The notes beneath the pieces were generated by a model that made no database searches, had not been told where the DNA came from, and saw only the letters and a list, made by a program, of their open reading frames with translations. Below are positions 54,379-63,273 of a stretch of DNA of 64,000 bases, in pieces (position 1 is the stretch's first letter; every line of letters begins with the position of its first letter). Position numbers and translations under genes: made by a program. The stretch is from assembly GCA_002375695.1 (NCBI GenBank), contig DFMO01000015.1:1-64000 (forward strand), written 5' to 3'. This DNA comes from Flavobacteriaceae bacterium UBA3591. Its GTDB lineage: Bacteria > Bacteroidota > Bacteroidia > Flavobacteriales > Flavobacteriaceae.

Positions 54379-56136
54379 ATGAAAGAATTAAAATTTTTAA
54401 ATAAATATTTATTAAAGTATAAAGGTCGTCTTTTATTAGGGGTTGTAATTACAATAGTTGCAACAGCTTTTAAACTAATAGTACCTATGAAAATAGGCGA
54501 TTCGGTAACGGTTGTAAAACAATATATAGATGGCGAGGTTACAAATCTCGCGTATGTAAAAGAGCAGTTACTCATTAATATTTTGCTTCTATTAGGAGCC
54601 GCTCTGCTTTCGGCTTTTTTTACTTTTATGATGCGACAAACATTTATTGTTGCTTCACGCTATATAGAATACGACCTTAAGAATGAAATATTTCAACACT
54701 ACGAAAAATTATCACTGGGGTTTTACAAACAAAATCGCACTGGCGATTTAATGAACCGTATTAGCGAGGACGTTTCAAAAGTGCGTATGTATGTTGGACC
54801 GGCGTTAATGTACGGTATAACCACAATTACGCTTTTTATTGTGGTGATAAGCTATATGTTTTATACCGCACCCACCCTTACCTTATACGCCATTGCTCCC
54901 TTACCTATTTTGTCCATAGCAATTTATAGGTTAAGTGTTCTTATTAACCAAAGAAGTACAATTGTACAACAATATCTGTCAAAACTCACCACTTTTACTC
55001 AAGAGAGTTTTAGCGGAATTGCCGTTATTAAAGCCTACGGTATTGAACCCAGAACCAATGCCAATTTTGAAGCCCTGGCCGAAAGTAGTAAAGTAAAAAA
55101 CATAGACCTCGCAAAGGTTCAAGCTTTATTTTTTCCGCTTATGATGCTTCTTATTGGCGTGAGTAATATCCTGGTAATCTACATTGGTGGAAGCAGATAT
55201 ATTAACGGACAAATAGAAGAGTTTGGTACCATTGTAGAATTTTTAATTTATGTAAATATGCTTACTTGGCCGGTAGCAGTAGTAGGATGGGTAACTTCTA
55301 TGATACAGCAGGCCGAAGCTTCTCAAAAGCGAATTAACGAGTTTCTTAGCACCAAACCCAAAATTCAAAACTCGGTAATAAAACCCACTCCTATACAAGG
55401 CAGTATTGAGTTTAACAACCTATCATTTACCTACCCCGACACCGGAATTACTGCTTTAAAAGACGTATCGTTTACCGTATCGCCCGGCGAAACGCTTGCC
55501 ATTGTAGGTAATACCGGCTCTGGCAAATCAACAATTTTAGAGCTAATAGGAAGACTGTATGAAGTTGAAGACGAAATGTTAAAAATTGACGATACGCCTA
55601 TAAAAAAACTAAATTTAAACAGCCTGCGTACTAGCATTGGTTACGTTCCGCAAGATGCATTTTTATTTAGCGATTCAATAAAAAACAATATTCGTTTTGG
55701 GAAGGAAAACGCCACAGACCAACAAGTAATTGATGCTGCAAAAAATGCTGCTGTTCATAAAAACATTGTAGCTTTTTCAAAAGGTTACGACACCGTTTTA
55801 GGAGAACGCGGTATAACTTTAAGCGGCGGACAAAAACAGCGTGTTTCCATTGCCAGAGCCATAATAAAAGACCCACAAATTCTTCTTTTTGACGACTGCC
55901 TCTCTGCGGTAGACACCGAGACCGAAGAAGAAATACTTCAAAATTTATTTAAAATTTCAAAAAATAAAACCACAATCATTGTAAGCCATAGAATATCCTC
56001 GGTTAAAAACGCAAACAAAATTATTGTTTTAGAGGACGGAAAAATTCTACAACAAGGAACCCACAATCAATTGGTTAATTCTGAAGGATATTACAAAGAA
56101 CTTTACGCAAAGCAACTTTTAGAAAAAGAAATGTAA
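54379..56136 (+). CDS. ABC transporter, fused permease and ATPase (exporter)
   Basis: A 585-residue half-transporter of the MsbA/lipid-or-drug exporter type, working as a dimer in the inner membrane. Six helices (about 18-320), then the ATPase with Walker A (VGNTGSGKSTI), Q-loop (GYVPQDAFLFSDSI), signature LSGGQKQRVSIARA, and Walker B ILLFDDCLSAVDTE. The residue after the Walker B Asp is Asp, not the usual catalytic Glu. A TACATTTG element (54353-54360) stands 18 bp before the ATG. Substrate unknown. DUF3276 gene follows after 69 bp. Confidence 0.92.
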   Translation: MKELKFLNKYLLKYKGRLLLGVVITIVATAFKLIVPMKIGDSVTVVKQYIDGEVTNLAYVKEQLLINILLLLGAALLSAFFTFMMRQTFIVASRYIEYDLKNEIFQHYEKLSLGFYKQNRTGDLMNRISEDVSKVRMYVGPALMYGITTITLFIVVISYMFYTAPTLTLYAIAPLPILSIAIYRLSVLINQRSTIVQQYLSKLTTFTQESFSGIAVIKAYGIEPRTNANFEALAESSKVKNIDLAKVQALFFPLMMLLIGVSNILVIYIGGSRYINGQIEEFGTIVEFLIYVNMLTWPVAVVGWVTSMIQQAEASQKRINEFLSTKPKIQNSVIKPTPIQGSIEFNNLSFTYPDTGITALKDVSFTVSPGETLAIVGNTGSGKSTILELIGRLYEVEDEMLKIDDTPIKKLNLNSLRTSIGYVPQDAFLFSDSIKNNIRFGKENATDQQVIDAAKNAAVHKNIVAFSKGYDTVLGERGITLSGGQKQRVSIARAIIKDPQILLFDDCLSAVDTETEEEILQNLFKISKNKTTIIVSHRISSVKNANKIIVLEDGKILQQGTHNQLVNSEGYYKELYAKQLLEKEM

Positions 56137-56205
56137 ATTAACTTTGGCTGGTTTGGATTTTTTTTAGATTTTTGGCAACACGTAAGTAAAAAATAATTAG
56201 AAACT

Positions 56206-56601
56206 ATGAGTGGCCAATATACGATGGAGCAAGAAGAAATATTTTCAAAAGTAATGCGGGCAGGACGCCGAACTTACTTTTTTGATGTAAGGTCTACAAA
56301 GGCAGGGGATTTTTACCTTACCATTACCGAGAGTAAGAAATTTACAAACGACGACGGATCTTACCATTACAAAAAACACAAAATTTACCTTTACAAAGAA
56401 GACTTTAACGAGTTTAAGGATAACTTAGAAGAAATGATAAACTTTGTTATCAAAGAAAAAGGAGAAGAAGTTATTAGCGAACGCCATCAAAAAGATTACA
56501 AAAAAGAAACAGAAGAAGCTCCTGTAGTTGCAGCAAAAGCAGCAGATGAAACAACACCAGACACAAGCAACTTCACCGATATTGAATTTGACGATATATA
56601 A
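56206..56601 (+). CDS. DUF3276 (PUR-like) nucleic-acid-binding protein
   Basis: A 131-residue cytoplasmic protein of the DUF3276/PUR-alpha-like family found in Bacteroidota. The N-terminal part (about 8-90) shows EIFSKVMRAGRRTYFFDVR and DFYLTITESKK, the beta-rich PUR-like repeat; the C-terminal tail is acidic and low-complexity. Proteins of this family bind single-stranded nucleic acids in structural studies; the cellular role is not known. Followed by a strong terminator. Confidence 0.9.
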   Translation: MSGQYTMEQEEIFSKVMRAGRRTYFFDVRSTKAGDFYLTITESKKFTNDDGSYHYKKHKIYLYKEDFNEFKDNLEEMINFVIKEKGEEVISERHQKDYKKETEEAPVVAAKAADETTPDTSNFTDIEFDDI

Positions 56602-56620
56602 ATATTTATCATAAAATTTT

Positions 56621-56657
56621 AAAACCGGCACGGCCAAATCCGTTGCCGGTTTTTTTA
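56621..56657 (+). terminator. Terminator after the DUF3276 gene
   Basis: Stem AAAACCGGCA-CGG / CCG-T-TGCCGGTTTT with one bulged base, a six-base loop and a T-run. Confidence 0.92.
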
Positions 56658-56702
56658 TGCCCAAAAAAAGAAAATCCTATCTTTGCCGCACTTTAAAAAA
56701 AG

Positions 56703-58322
56703 ATGATGTTACAGCAAACTATAAAAACCTTTACCGAAAATCCTAAAAACGACATCCTATCTGGATTAACCGTAGCTTTAGCTTTAGTACCCGAAGCGGT
56801 GGCGTTTGCATTTGTTGCAGGTATCGACCCGCTTGTTGGTTTGTACGGCGCGTTTATTATGGGTCTTGTAACAGCTCTTTTTGGCGGTCGCCCCGGTATG
56901 ATTTCGGGAGCTACTGGCGCCATGGCTGTTGTAATGGTACATTTAATTCAAAAGGGAAATGAAGTAGGACTTTCACTAGCAAACCCCGTAGAATACCTTG
57001 GTTTACAATGGTTATTTATCACACTGCTATTTGTGGGCCTTATTCAAATTATGGCGGGAGTTTTAAAACTCGGTAAATTTGTAAGGTTAATTCCGCACCC
57101 AGTAATGATGGGCTTTGTAAACGGTTTGGCAATAGTAATATTTCTTTCGCAATTAGGTCTTTTTAAAGAAAGTCGCGGTACAGTACCGCAATGGCTTACA
57201 GGGCCCGACCTTTGGGTAATGTTAGCTTTAGTAGGCTTAACAATGGCCATCATGTTTGGTTTGCCAAAACTTACAAAAAAACTACCAGCAGCCCTAATCG
57301 CCATCATTGTAGTTGCTTGTATTACAATCTTCGGAAATCTTGATGTAAGTACCGTTGGTTCGTTTATTCGCGATGGTGGTGGTAGCGGTTTAAAAGGTTC
57401 ACTTCCTGTATTTCAAACACAAATTTTCACATTTATAGATACCATTTCTGGGCATTGGGATTTAATCATTTCAACTGCATTTTTATTGGCGGCAGTTGGT
57501 TTAATTGAGTCTTTAATGACACTAAATTTAATTGATGAAATGACCGAAACCCGCGGAAGCGGTAACCGCGAGTGTGTTGCACAAGGCGGTGCAAACATGC
57601 TTAACGGCCTGTTTGGCGGTATGGGGGGTTGCGCAATGATTGGGCAATCTATTATTAACGTAAGCTCGGGCGGGCGCGGAAGATTATCGGGAGTTACCGC
57701 AGCACTAGCGCTGCTGTGCTTTGTATTATTTGGTGCCCCTCTTATTGAACAAATACCTATAGCCGCTCTGGTTGGGGTAATGTTTATGGTAGTTATAGGA
57801 ACATTTGCTTGGAGTAGTTTTAGAATTTTAAACAAAATTCCACTATCAGACGCGATAGTTTTAATTGCTGTTTCGGCTATAACTGTGTGGCAAGATTTAG
57901 CAATTGCTGTATTTGTTGGGGTAATTATGAGCGCCTTGGTTTTTGCGTGGAAAAGCGCAACTATGATTCGTGCACGCAAGCGTTTTAAGAGTGATGGTAC
58001 AAAGGTTTATGAAATTTGGGGGCCCTTATTTTTCGGGTCTACGCAAGCTTTTAACACAAAGTTTGATGTGTCTAAAGACCCAGATTCAATTGAAATTGAT
58101 TTTATTGAATCAAAAATATCCGACCATTCTGGGGTTGAAGCGGTTCGCAATATTGCAAACAAATACATAGATAACGGCAAACAAATTAAACTTGTGCACC
58201 TTAGTCCAGATTGTAAGGCACTCCTGCTAAAATGGAACCCAGAATTTAACACAATTATCGAAGATTCTATTGAAGATCCGCGATATCACGTTGTTACAAA
58301 CACTTTAGATTCGGAAGCGTAA
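56703..58322 (+). CDS. SulP-family inorganic anion transporter
   Basis: Inner-membrane transporter of the SLC26/SulP family, which carries sulfate, bicarbonate or similar anions. The 539 residues start with DILSGLTVALALVPEAVAFAF and FGGRPGMISGATGAMAVVM (two family blocks), have about 10-14 helices, and end with a STAS domain (about 440-530; DSIEIDFIESKISDHSGVEAV). The TATCTTTG at 56678-56685 is the likely -7 element. Two adjacent ATG codons (56703, 56706) are both possible starts. Substrate not determined. Confidence 0.94.
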   Translation: MMLQQTIKTFTENPKNDILSGLTVALALVPEAVAFAFVAGIDPLVGLYGAFIMGLVTALFGGRPGMISGATGAMAVVMVHLIQKGNEVGLSLANPVEYLGLQWLFITLLFVGLIQIMAGVLKLGKFVRLIPHPVMMGFVNGLAIVIFLSQLGLFKESRGTVPQWLTGPDLWVMLALVGLTMAIMFGLPKLTKKLPAALIAIIVVACITIFGNLDVSTVGSFIRDGGGSGLKGSLPVFQTQIFTFIDTISGHWDLIISTAFLLAAVGLIESLMTLNLIDEMTETRGSGNRECVAQGGANMLNGLFGGMGGCAMIGQSIINVSSGGRGRLSGVTAALALLCFVLFGAPLIEQIPIAALVGVMFMVVIGTFAWSSFRILNKIPLSDAIVLIAVSAITVWQDLAIAVFVGVIMSALVFAWKSATMIRARKRFKSDGTKVYEIWGPLFFGSTQAFNTKFDVSKDPDSIEIDFIESKISDHSGVEAVRNIANKYIDNGKQIKLVHLSPDCKALLLKWNPEFNTIIEDSIEDPRYHVVTNTLDSEA

Positions 58323-58325
58323 AGC

Positions 58326-58838
58326 TTATCTTTTTTTGCTGAAATAGAAGTCTATTTTTTTTGTGTTGCCATTTTCTACACCTTCAATCCAAGCGTGTAA
58401 TGAATCTTTTACTGGCTGCCAATAGATAATTTTTTGCGGGAAATCGTGACTTTTATTTTCAAATATAAATTTATCTCCTTCCGAAGCAACCATAACGAAA
58501 GTTACAGGTTTTTCGTGCGGTTTTTTGGGCGATGCAACTGTTAAGTTTAAGTCGCCATTTTTTAATTGCAAAACCATTGCTTCAGCAAAAACAACCTCTC
58601 CCGAAACTTCCCGAAAACTATAGCCGGTAAAGCTACTGTCATTTTCTCGCGTCCACGTTTCTTGCGAAAAATCGTTTTCTTTTTCGTTAATCCAAGTGCC
58701 GAGTAACCACTGTAATTTCACTAATTTTTCAGCTTCTGCTTCACTTTTATTTTGATTGTTAACTGCGTCGCCTTCCTTGTTTTTACACGATAAAAAACCT
58801 AAAAGGACAACTGCTATTATAAAAATGTGTTTTTTCAT
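58326..58838 (-). CDS. DUF6265-like lipoprotein
   Basis: A 170-residue lipoprotein (lipobox FLSCKN) with the block LQWLLGTWINEKENDFSQETW and a beta-barrel-like rest (FVMVASEGDKFIFENKSHDF, KIIYWQPVKDSLHAWIEG). The pattern fits the DUF6265 family, which resembles lipocalin-type folds. Function unknown. Convergent with the SulP gene with a 3-bp gap. Confidence 0.82.
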   Translation of the reverse strand: MKKHIFIIAVVLLGFLSCKNKEGDAVNNQNKSEAEAEKLVKLQWLLGTWINEKENDFSQETWTRENDSSFTGYSFREVSGEVVFAEAMVLQLKNGDLNLTVASPKKPHEKPVTFVMVASEGDKFIFENKSHDFPQKIIYWQPVKDSLHAWIEGVENGNTKKIDFYFSKKR

Positions 58839-59027
58839 ATTTTAAACTTGGTTTGTCGTATCTATACGGTTTTACGAATGTAGTCTATTTTTTAAAACCG
58901 TTATTTACTATTTGTAAATAGCAACTTCACTATTAAAAATATATAATCTTCATACATAATTTTATATATTTAATTGTTATTAAGCCGTTTATACCAGCCC
59001 CTCCCCTACATTTTATTTAAAAACCCA

Positions 59028-59981
59028 ATGTTTAAAAATTTAGCAATTATTATATTATTGAGCGTTAATACGCTTGCTTTTGCACAAACTAACAAGCCAA
59101 TTGACAACCTTCGGTTAGGGGTGGGTATCAATTTAACGGTCGAATATCAAGTAAAACACGGACTAAAATTTAGAGTTGCCGCAACCGGTGGTGTGGCACA
59201 ATACGTTGAAATTGCAAACGATGATTTCGGGCTATTGCCTTCGGTTCATCTTGGAGTTTTATTTTATAACAAGGGTATTTTGGGGAGTAATTTAAATTAT
59301 GATTATTATCGAACTACATTTTTCGACTTTTTTGCAAATGCTACTGTAACCCCTGGTTTTACTAACAATTCAACAAAAAAAGAGCTCCAATATCGCTTTG
59401 TACCCCTTTATCATTTTTCCGATTTTGTGGCTAACCCGTTGCAAAACACCTTCGATTTTTCAATCTCAATTGGGTCTAATTGGTTAATGAACCCAGATAA
59501 AAATAGAGCCTCTCAAACCATCGGTTTTTTAAATTTAAACATTAAGAGGCGCGTACAAATTTCGTATTACAACGATGGTGGTCCCGTGCTGAATTATTTT
59601 GGCGACCGAGAGGATCGATTTTATACCGGCGGTATTGTAATTTCGGCACATTTTAATACAAATGCCTATATTGATATTGTAGAATTGAGCTTTCATAAAT
59701 TTACTGGTTGGCAGCAATACGCAGTAGATACGGCCGATAAGCTTCAATTAGACCATATTCCGTATAAAAACCAAGATGCTTTTGGCTTTAATCAACAACG
59801 ATGGAGGTTAAACATTATTAGTTACCAGCAACACTTTGGCGCTTATATTTCATTATACGATTTTAACGCTTTGGATTTGCAGGATTTTTTACATTTTAAT
59901 ACAGATTTTCCCTATCATCCAGATTATTATTGGGGTTGGCGATTGGGCGGTGGCGTTTCTTCACAATTTAAAACAGATTAG
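59028..59981 (+). CDS. Outer-membrane beta-barrel protein, unknown function
   Basis: A 317-residue exported protein with signal peptide (NLAIIILLSVNTLAFAQ) and repeated amphipathic strands with many aromatics (LGVGINLTVEYQ, VGQ-type turns, NYDYYRTTFFDFF), a pattern of a transmembrane beta-barrel. I do not recognise a family. The start is ATG 59028, since the longer frame from 58974 precedes the signal peptide. The next gene begins 2 bp after its stop, so the pair is translated together. Confidence 0.75.
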   Translation: MFKNLAIIILLSVNTLAFAQTNKPIDNLRLGVGINLTVEYQVKHGLKFRVAATGGVAQYVEIANDDFGLLPSVHLGVLFYNKGILGSNLNYDYYRTTFFDFFANATVTPGFTNNSTKKELQYRFVPLYHFSDFVANPLQNTFDFSISIGSNWLMNPDKNRASQTIGFLNLNIKRRVQISYYNDGGPVLNYFGDREDRFYTGGIVISAHFNTNAYIDIVELSFHKFTGWQQYAVDTADKLQLDHIPYKNQDAFGFNQQRWRLNIISYQQHFGAYISLYDFNALDLQDFLHFNTDFPYHPDYYWGWRLGGGVSSQFKTD

Positions 59982-59983
59982 CT

Positions 59984-60766
59984 ATGAAAAAATCTAAAAA
60001 TGCAATCTTGGCTATAGTTTTAATGATGATTTTTCAGGCTTGCCAAAGCACAAAATTCATTCCTGTAACGGGTATCGTTGCTATCTCAGAATACGAAATA
60101 TATGTTTTTCAATTATGTGAATACCGTAACTCATACGGCAACGAACGCTACTTTTTGTGTACCAAAAACGAAGTAGCAAAAAACTCGCAAATAATTGAAG
60201 AATTATACTTATTACGCTCCAAAGTAAATCCGGAGAAAATTATTTATATCACTACAAAATCTGATAAATACATACTTCGAAATCGCGGAATATTTAATGA
60301 TAGCGTGTACAAACAGTATATTATCGCTCAAGATTTTGAGTATGTGTACTTCGGAAAATTGACGAATAATTCAAAAATGGATTTCGTGAATGCTCAGGAA
60401 AAATTAACTTTTAAAATTAATAATTTTCCGAACGCTGCTATAATTGAATTAGATAGTATGCACAACCAAACGGCTATAAAAAATACTATTAGCAATAAAC
60501 ATTTAAAACTAGACAAACTGTTTAACGTCCCCATTCAATTTTTTAAAACCGATAGAACAATAGTTTTGCGAAAAAAAACATTAGACCCAGTTAAAACTAT
60601 TCAGTTAAAAGACAATAGAATAATCTATACTTCCGAAAGTAAAAACATAAACACTCCGCAGCGCAAAAGGCTAAAATACCATCCTATTTATGCACCCACA
60701 AACGACTCTATTGTACAGAAAATATTAAAAAATAATACGGTTCAGCTTAAAGCCAAAGCATTGTAG
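59984..60766 (+). CDS. Lipoprotein partner of the beta-barrel gene, unknown function
   Basis: A 260-residue lipoprotein with lipobox MIFQACQS. The rest is beta-rich with a basic C-terminal part (RRKTLDP-like RKKTLDPVKTIQLKDNR, NTPQRKRLKYHP). No family recognised. Two bp after the beta-barrel gene, which suggests the two proteins work as an envelope pair. Confidence 0.75.
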   Translation: MKKSKNAILAIVLMMIFQACQSTKFIPVTGIVAISEYEIYVFQLCEYRNSYGNERYFLCTKNEVAKNSQIIEELYLLRSKVNPEKIIYITTKSDKYILRNRGIFNDSVYKQYIIAQDFEYVYFGKLTNNSKMDFVNAQEKLTFKINNFPNAAIIELDSMHNQTAIKNTISNKHLKLDKLFNVPIQFFKTDRTIVLRKKTLDPVKTIQLKDNRIIYTSESKNINTPQRKRLKYHPIYAPTNDSIVQKILKNNTVQLKAKAL

Positions 60767-60777
60767 TTTTTAAAATT

Positions 60778-61116
60778 TTAAAGAATTCTAAGTCCGTTTT
60801 TTACAGGTCTTTCGGTTTGCAGTAATGTTACTTGACTGCCTTCTACCGCACCAAGAACAAGACATTCGCTCATAAAATTTGCGATCTGTTTTTTCGGGAA
60901 ATTGACCACAGCAACAACTTGTTTGCCCACCAATTCTCCTTTTGAATACAGTGCAGTAATTTGAGCAGAGGTCTTGCGTTGGCCCAATTCGCTTCCAAAA
61001 TCGATTACAAGCTGATATGCAGGGTTTCTGGCTTCGGGAAAGTCGTTTACTGCGATTACCGTGCCTACGCGCATTTCAACTTTCTCAAAGTCAGACCACG
61101 TAAGATTATTCGTCAT
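60778..61116 (-). CDS. CsaA-like tRNA-binding-domain protein
   Basis: A 112-residue OB-fold protein of the tRNA-binding (EMAP/Trbp111) type: FEKVEMRVGTVIAVNDFPEARNP in two parts, the K-T-S-A-Q-I-T-A-L-Y block, NFPKKQIANFMSECLVLGAV. The family includes CsaA, reported to have export-chaperone activity, and dimeric tRNA-binding proteins. Overlaps the preceding gene in its operon by 11 bp. Confidence 0.92.
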   Translation of the reverse strand: MTNNLTWSDFEKVEMRVGTVIAVNDFPEARNPAYQLVIDFGSELGQRKTSAQITALYSKGELVGKQVVAVVNFPKKQIANFMSECLVLGAVEGSQVTLLQTERPVKNGLRIL

Positions 61117-61417
61117 GGTGCAGTCTTAATTTTTGAATCATCGCCGAAGAAACTACAGTTTGGTCTGCCCCGTATGCATCTACAAGCAGTCCTTTTTTAC
61201 CACTTTTTGTTTCAATTAAATAAAGAATTGTATTGTCACCCGGATCAGTCATTCCTTCAAACCTGTAAAATTTCACAACGTCCAATTCGCCGGCTTTCCA
61301 TTTCTGTTTAAGTGCTTTAGACTCTATTCCATCTGCAACTAAATTAAAATCTTCGGTATAGCCGTCTTTTTTTAAATCGTCTATTGCTATAGAGAGTGAT
61401 GAATATGATTTTTTCAT
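61106..61417 (-). CDS. Small conserved protein, often mislabelled phosphoribosylpyrophosphate synthetase
   Basis: A 103-residue cytoplasmic protein starting MKKSYSSLSIAIDDLKKDGY. The block KFYRFEGMTDPGDNTILYLI and the C-terminal KKGLLVDAYGADQTVVSS are conserved in flavobacterial proteins that I recall being named PRPP synthetase. It is a third of that enzyme's length and has no PRPP loop, so the name is wrong. The gene overlaps the CsaA-like gene by 11 bp. Function unknown. Confidence 0.82.
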   Translation of the reverse strand: MKKSYSSLSIAIDDLKKDGYTEDFNLVADGIESKALKQKWKAGELDVVKFYRFEGMTDPGDNTILYLIETKSGKKGLLVDAYGADQTVVSSAMIQKLRLHHDE

Positions 61418-61582
61418 AATATTAAATTTAAAATTTAAAGTTAGTAGAGATATAGTGCACCTACAAACTTTTATAAATTCTTTAATAGAAATCTATGTGT
61501 TTTATAGTGAAGTAAACCGCAAATAACTATGTAAAAAGTGTAACTTTAAACGAGAAATAACTACTAAGATATAAAAACTACA

Positions 61583-62140
61583 ATGGCGAGAACAGAATCT
61601 AAAATGCTTGCGTTGGGAACACAAGCGCCCGATTTCACTTTAATAGATACTATCACCAATAAGCCTGTTTCTTTAAAGCATATTAAAGGCGAAAAAGGCA
61701 CGGTTGTTATGTTTATTTGCAATCATTGTCCCTATGTAAAACACGTTATAGACGAACTTGTTAGGGTAAGTAACGATTATCGAGTGACTGGTTTTGGTTT
61801 TGTGGCAATTAGCAGTAATGATGTGATAAAATATCCACAAGACGCTCCTGCCGAAATGTGGCGTACGGCACGAAAGCACAATTTTTCATTTCCATATTTA
61901 TTTGATGATACCCAAGAAATAGCAAAAGCTTACCAAGCTACTTGCACTCCAGATTTATATTTGTTTAACGACGATTTAAAGCTAGTATATCGCGGACAGT
62001 TAGACGATAGTCGCCCAGGAAACGGTATACCCGTAAACGGTCGCGATTTGCGTGAAGCTATGGACAACATCCTTAACAACAACCCGCAACGCAAAGACCA
62101 AAAACCCAGCATAGGGTGTAATATTAAGTGGAAAGAATAG
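61583..62140 (+). CDS. Thioredoxin-like (AhpC/TSA/Redoxin) family protein
   Basis: A 185-residue cytoplasmic protein with a thioredoxin fold of the AhpC/TSA type: LGTQAPDFTLIDTITNKPVS, then FICNHCPYVKHVID with a CxxC pair that could be the redox site, PYLFDDTQEIAKAYQATCTPD and LVYRGQLDDSRPG. It resembles proteins annotated as thioredoxin family; no signal peptide. Monocistronic with a strong terminator. Natural substrate unknown. Confidence 0.9.
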   Translation: MARTESKMLALGTQAPDFTLIDTITNKPVSLKHIKGEKGTVVMFICNHCPYVKHVIDELVRVSNDYRVTGFGFVAISSNDVIKYPQDAPAEMWRTARKHNFSFPYLFDDTQEIAKAYQATCTPDLYLFNDDLKLVYRGQLDDSRPGNGIPVNGRDLREAMDNILNNNPQRKDQKPSIGCNIKWKE

Positions 62141-62160
62141 TTTAACTTACTATAGCTATA

Positions 62161-62193
62161 AAAAAACGTCTCGAAATTTCGAGACGTTTTTTT
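62161..62193. terminator. Bidirectional terminator
   Basis: Sixteen-bp perfect palindromic stem AAAAAACGTCTCGAAA / TTTCGAGACGTTTTTT between the convergent thioredoxin-like and cyclophilin-FKBP genes. Confidence 0.92.
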
Positions 62194-62214
62194 ATCAATA
62201 ATCTGGGTTAAAAA

Positions 62215-63147
62215 CTACTTAACATCCATTAATTCTACATCGAAAATTAAGGTAGCCGAAGGTGGAATTACACCGCCAGCGCCACGCTCGCCATAAGCAA
62301 GGTGCGATGGAATTACAAAGCGAGCCTTGTCACCTACTTGTAAAAGTTGAATACCTTCGTCCCAACCAGTAATTACTTGGCCTACCCCTAATTGAAATTC
62401 AATAGGTTGTTTTCTTTTATACGAAGAATCAAACTCGGTTCCATCTATTAAACTTCCTTTGTAATGAACGGCAACAGTTTTACCTTTTTCGGCTTTTTTA
62501 CCATTTCCTTTCTGAATAATTTTATAACGCAAACCACTATCAGTTTTATCGAAACCTTCAGAAATTTTGTTTAATTCTTCTTCTTGGGCTTTCTTCATTT
62601 TTGCAATACGCGCTTCGCGTTCGCCAGTAAAACTTCTAAAAGCTTCAACTGCGTTCCATTTTTCGGCTTCTTCGCCAACGCGAATAATTTCAACCTTTTG
62701 CATAGTATCGCCTTGAGCCACACTATCTACAACATCTTGTCCTTCTACAACTTTTCCAAATACAGTGTGCTTATTATCTAACCAAGGCGTAGCCTCGTGT
62801 GTGATAAAAAACTGGCTTCCATTGGTACCTGGCCCAGCATTTGCCATTGACAGTATTCCGGGAGTATCATGACGAAGATCTTGATGAAATTCATCGTCAA
62901 ATTTATATCCGGGACCACCAGATCCACTTCCTTGAGGGTCGCCTCCTTGAATCATAAAATTTGGGATAACTCGGTGAAATTTTAATCCATCGTAATAAGG
63001 TTTTCCTTGCGGTTTTGCCGAGTTTTCTAAATTACCTTCTGCCAAAGCAACAAAGTTACCAACGGTTCCCGGGGTTTTATCGTGTGTAAGTTTTAAAAGA
63101 ATTTCTCCTTTTTCTGTTACAATTTTTGCGTAAATTCCGTCTTGCAT
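62215..63147 (-). CDS. Dual cyclophilin-FKBP peptidyl-prolyl isomerase
   Basis: A 310-residue protein with a cyclophilin domain (about 1-155: GLKFHRVIPNFMIQGGDPQG, SMANAGPGTNGSQFFIT, WLDNKHTVFGKVVEG), a short linker (about 170-200), and an FKBP domain (about 200-310: VAVHYKGSLIDGTEFDSSY, VGQVITGWDEGIQLLQVGD, IPSHLAYGERGAGGVIPP). Such CFBP dual isomerases are known from flavobacteria and some protists. No signal peptide is seen, so it is probably cytoplasmic. Both active sites look complete. A TACCTTTG at 63171-63178 on the minus strand may be the promoter -7. Confidence 0.95.
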   Translation of the reverse strand: MQDGIYAKIVTEKGEILLKLTHDKTPGTVGNFVALAEGNLENSAKPQGKPYYDGLKFHRVIPNFMIQGGDPQGSGSGGPGYKFDDEFHQDLRHDTPGILSMANAGPGTNGSQFFITHEATPWLDNKHTVFGKVVEGQDVVDSVAQGDTMQKVEIIRVGEEAEKWNAVEAFRSFTGEREARIAKMKKAQEEELNKISEGFDKTDSGLRYKIIQKGNGKKAEKGKTVAVHYKGSLIDGTEFDSSYKRKQPIEFQLGVGQVITGWDEGIQLLQVGDKARFVIPSHLAYGERGAGGVIPPSATLIFDVELMDVK

Positions 63148-63273
63148 TTTTCTATATTTTTAAAGATGTACAAAGGTACTCAATTCTAAATATAGAATAT
63201 TAATCAACTTTTAAAAATGTAACAAAACCAGTTGCGATTCGTCATACAAATACCAACCTTGTAAAACCATCTT

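Noticed and set aside
57413..57979. 188-codon leftward ORF inside the SulP gene
   Set aside because: Opposite to strongly conserved membrane segments of SulP; long shadow frames are usual there.
61106..61417. Annotation as phosphoribosylpyrophosphate synthetase
   Set aside because: Too short and without the PRPP loop.
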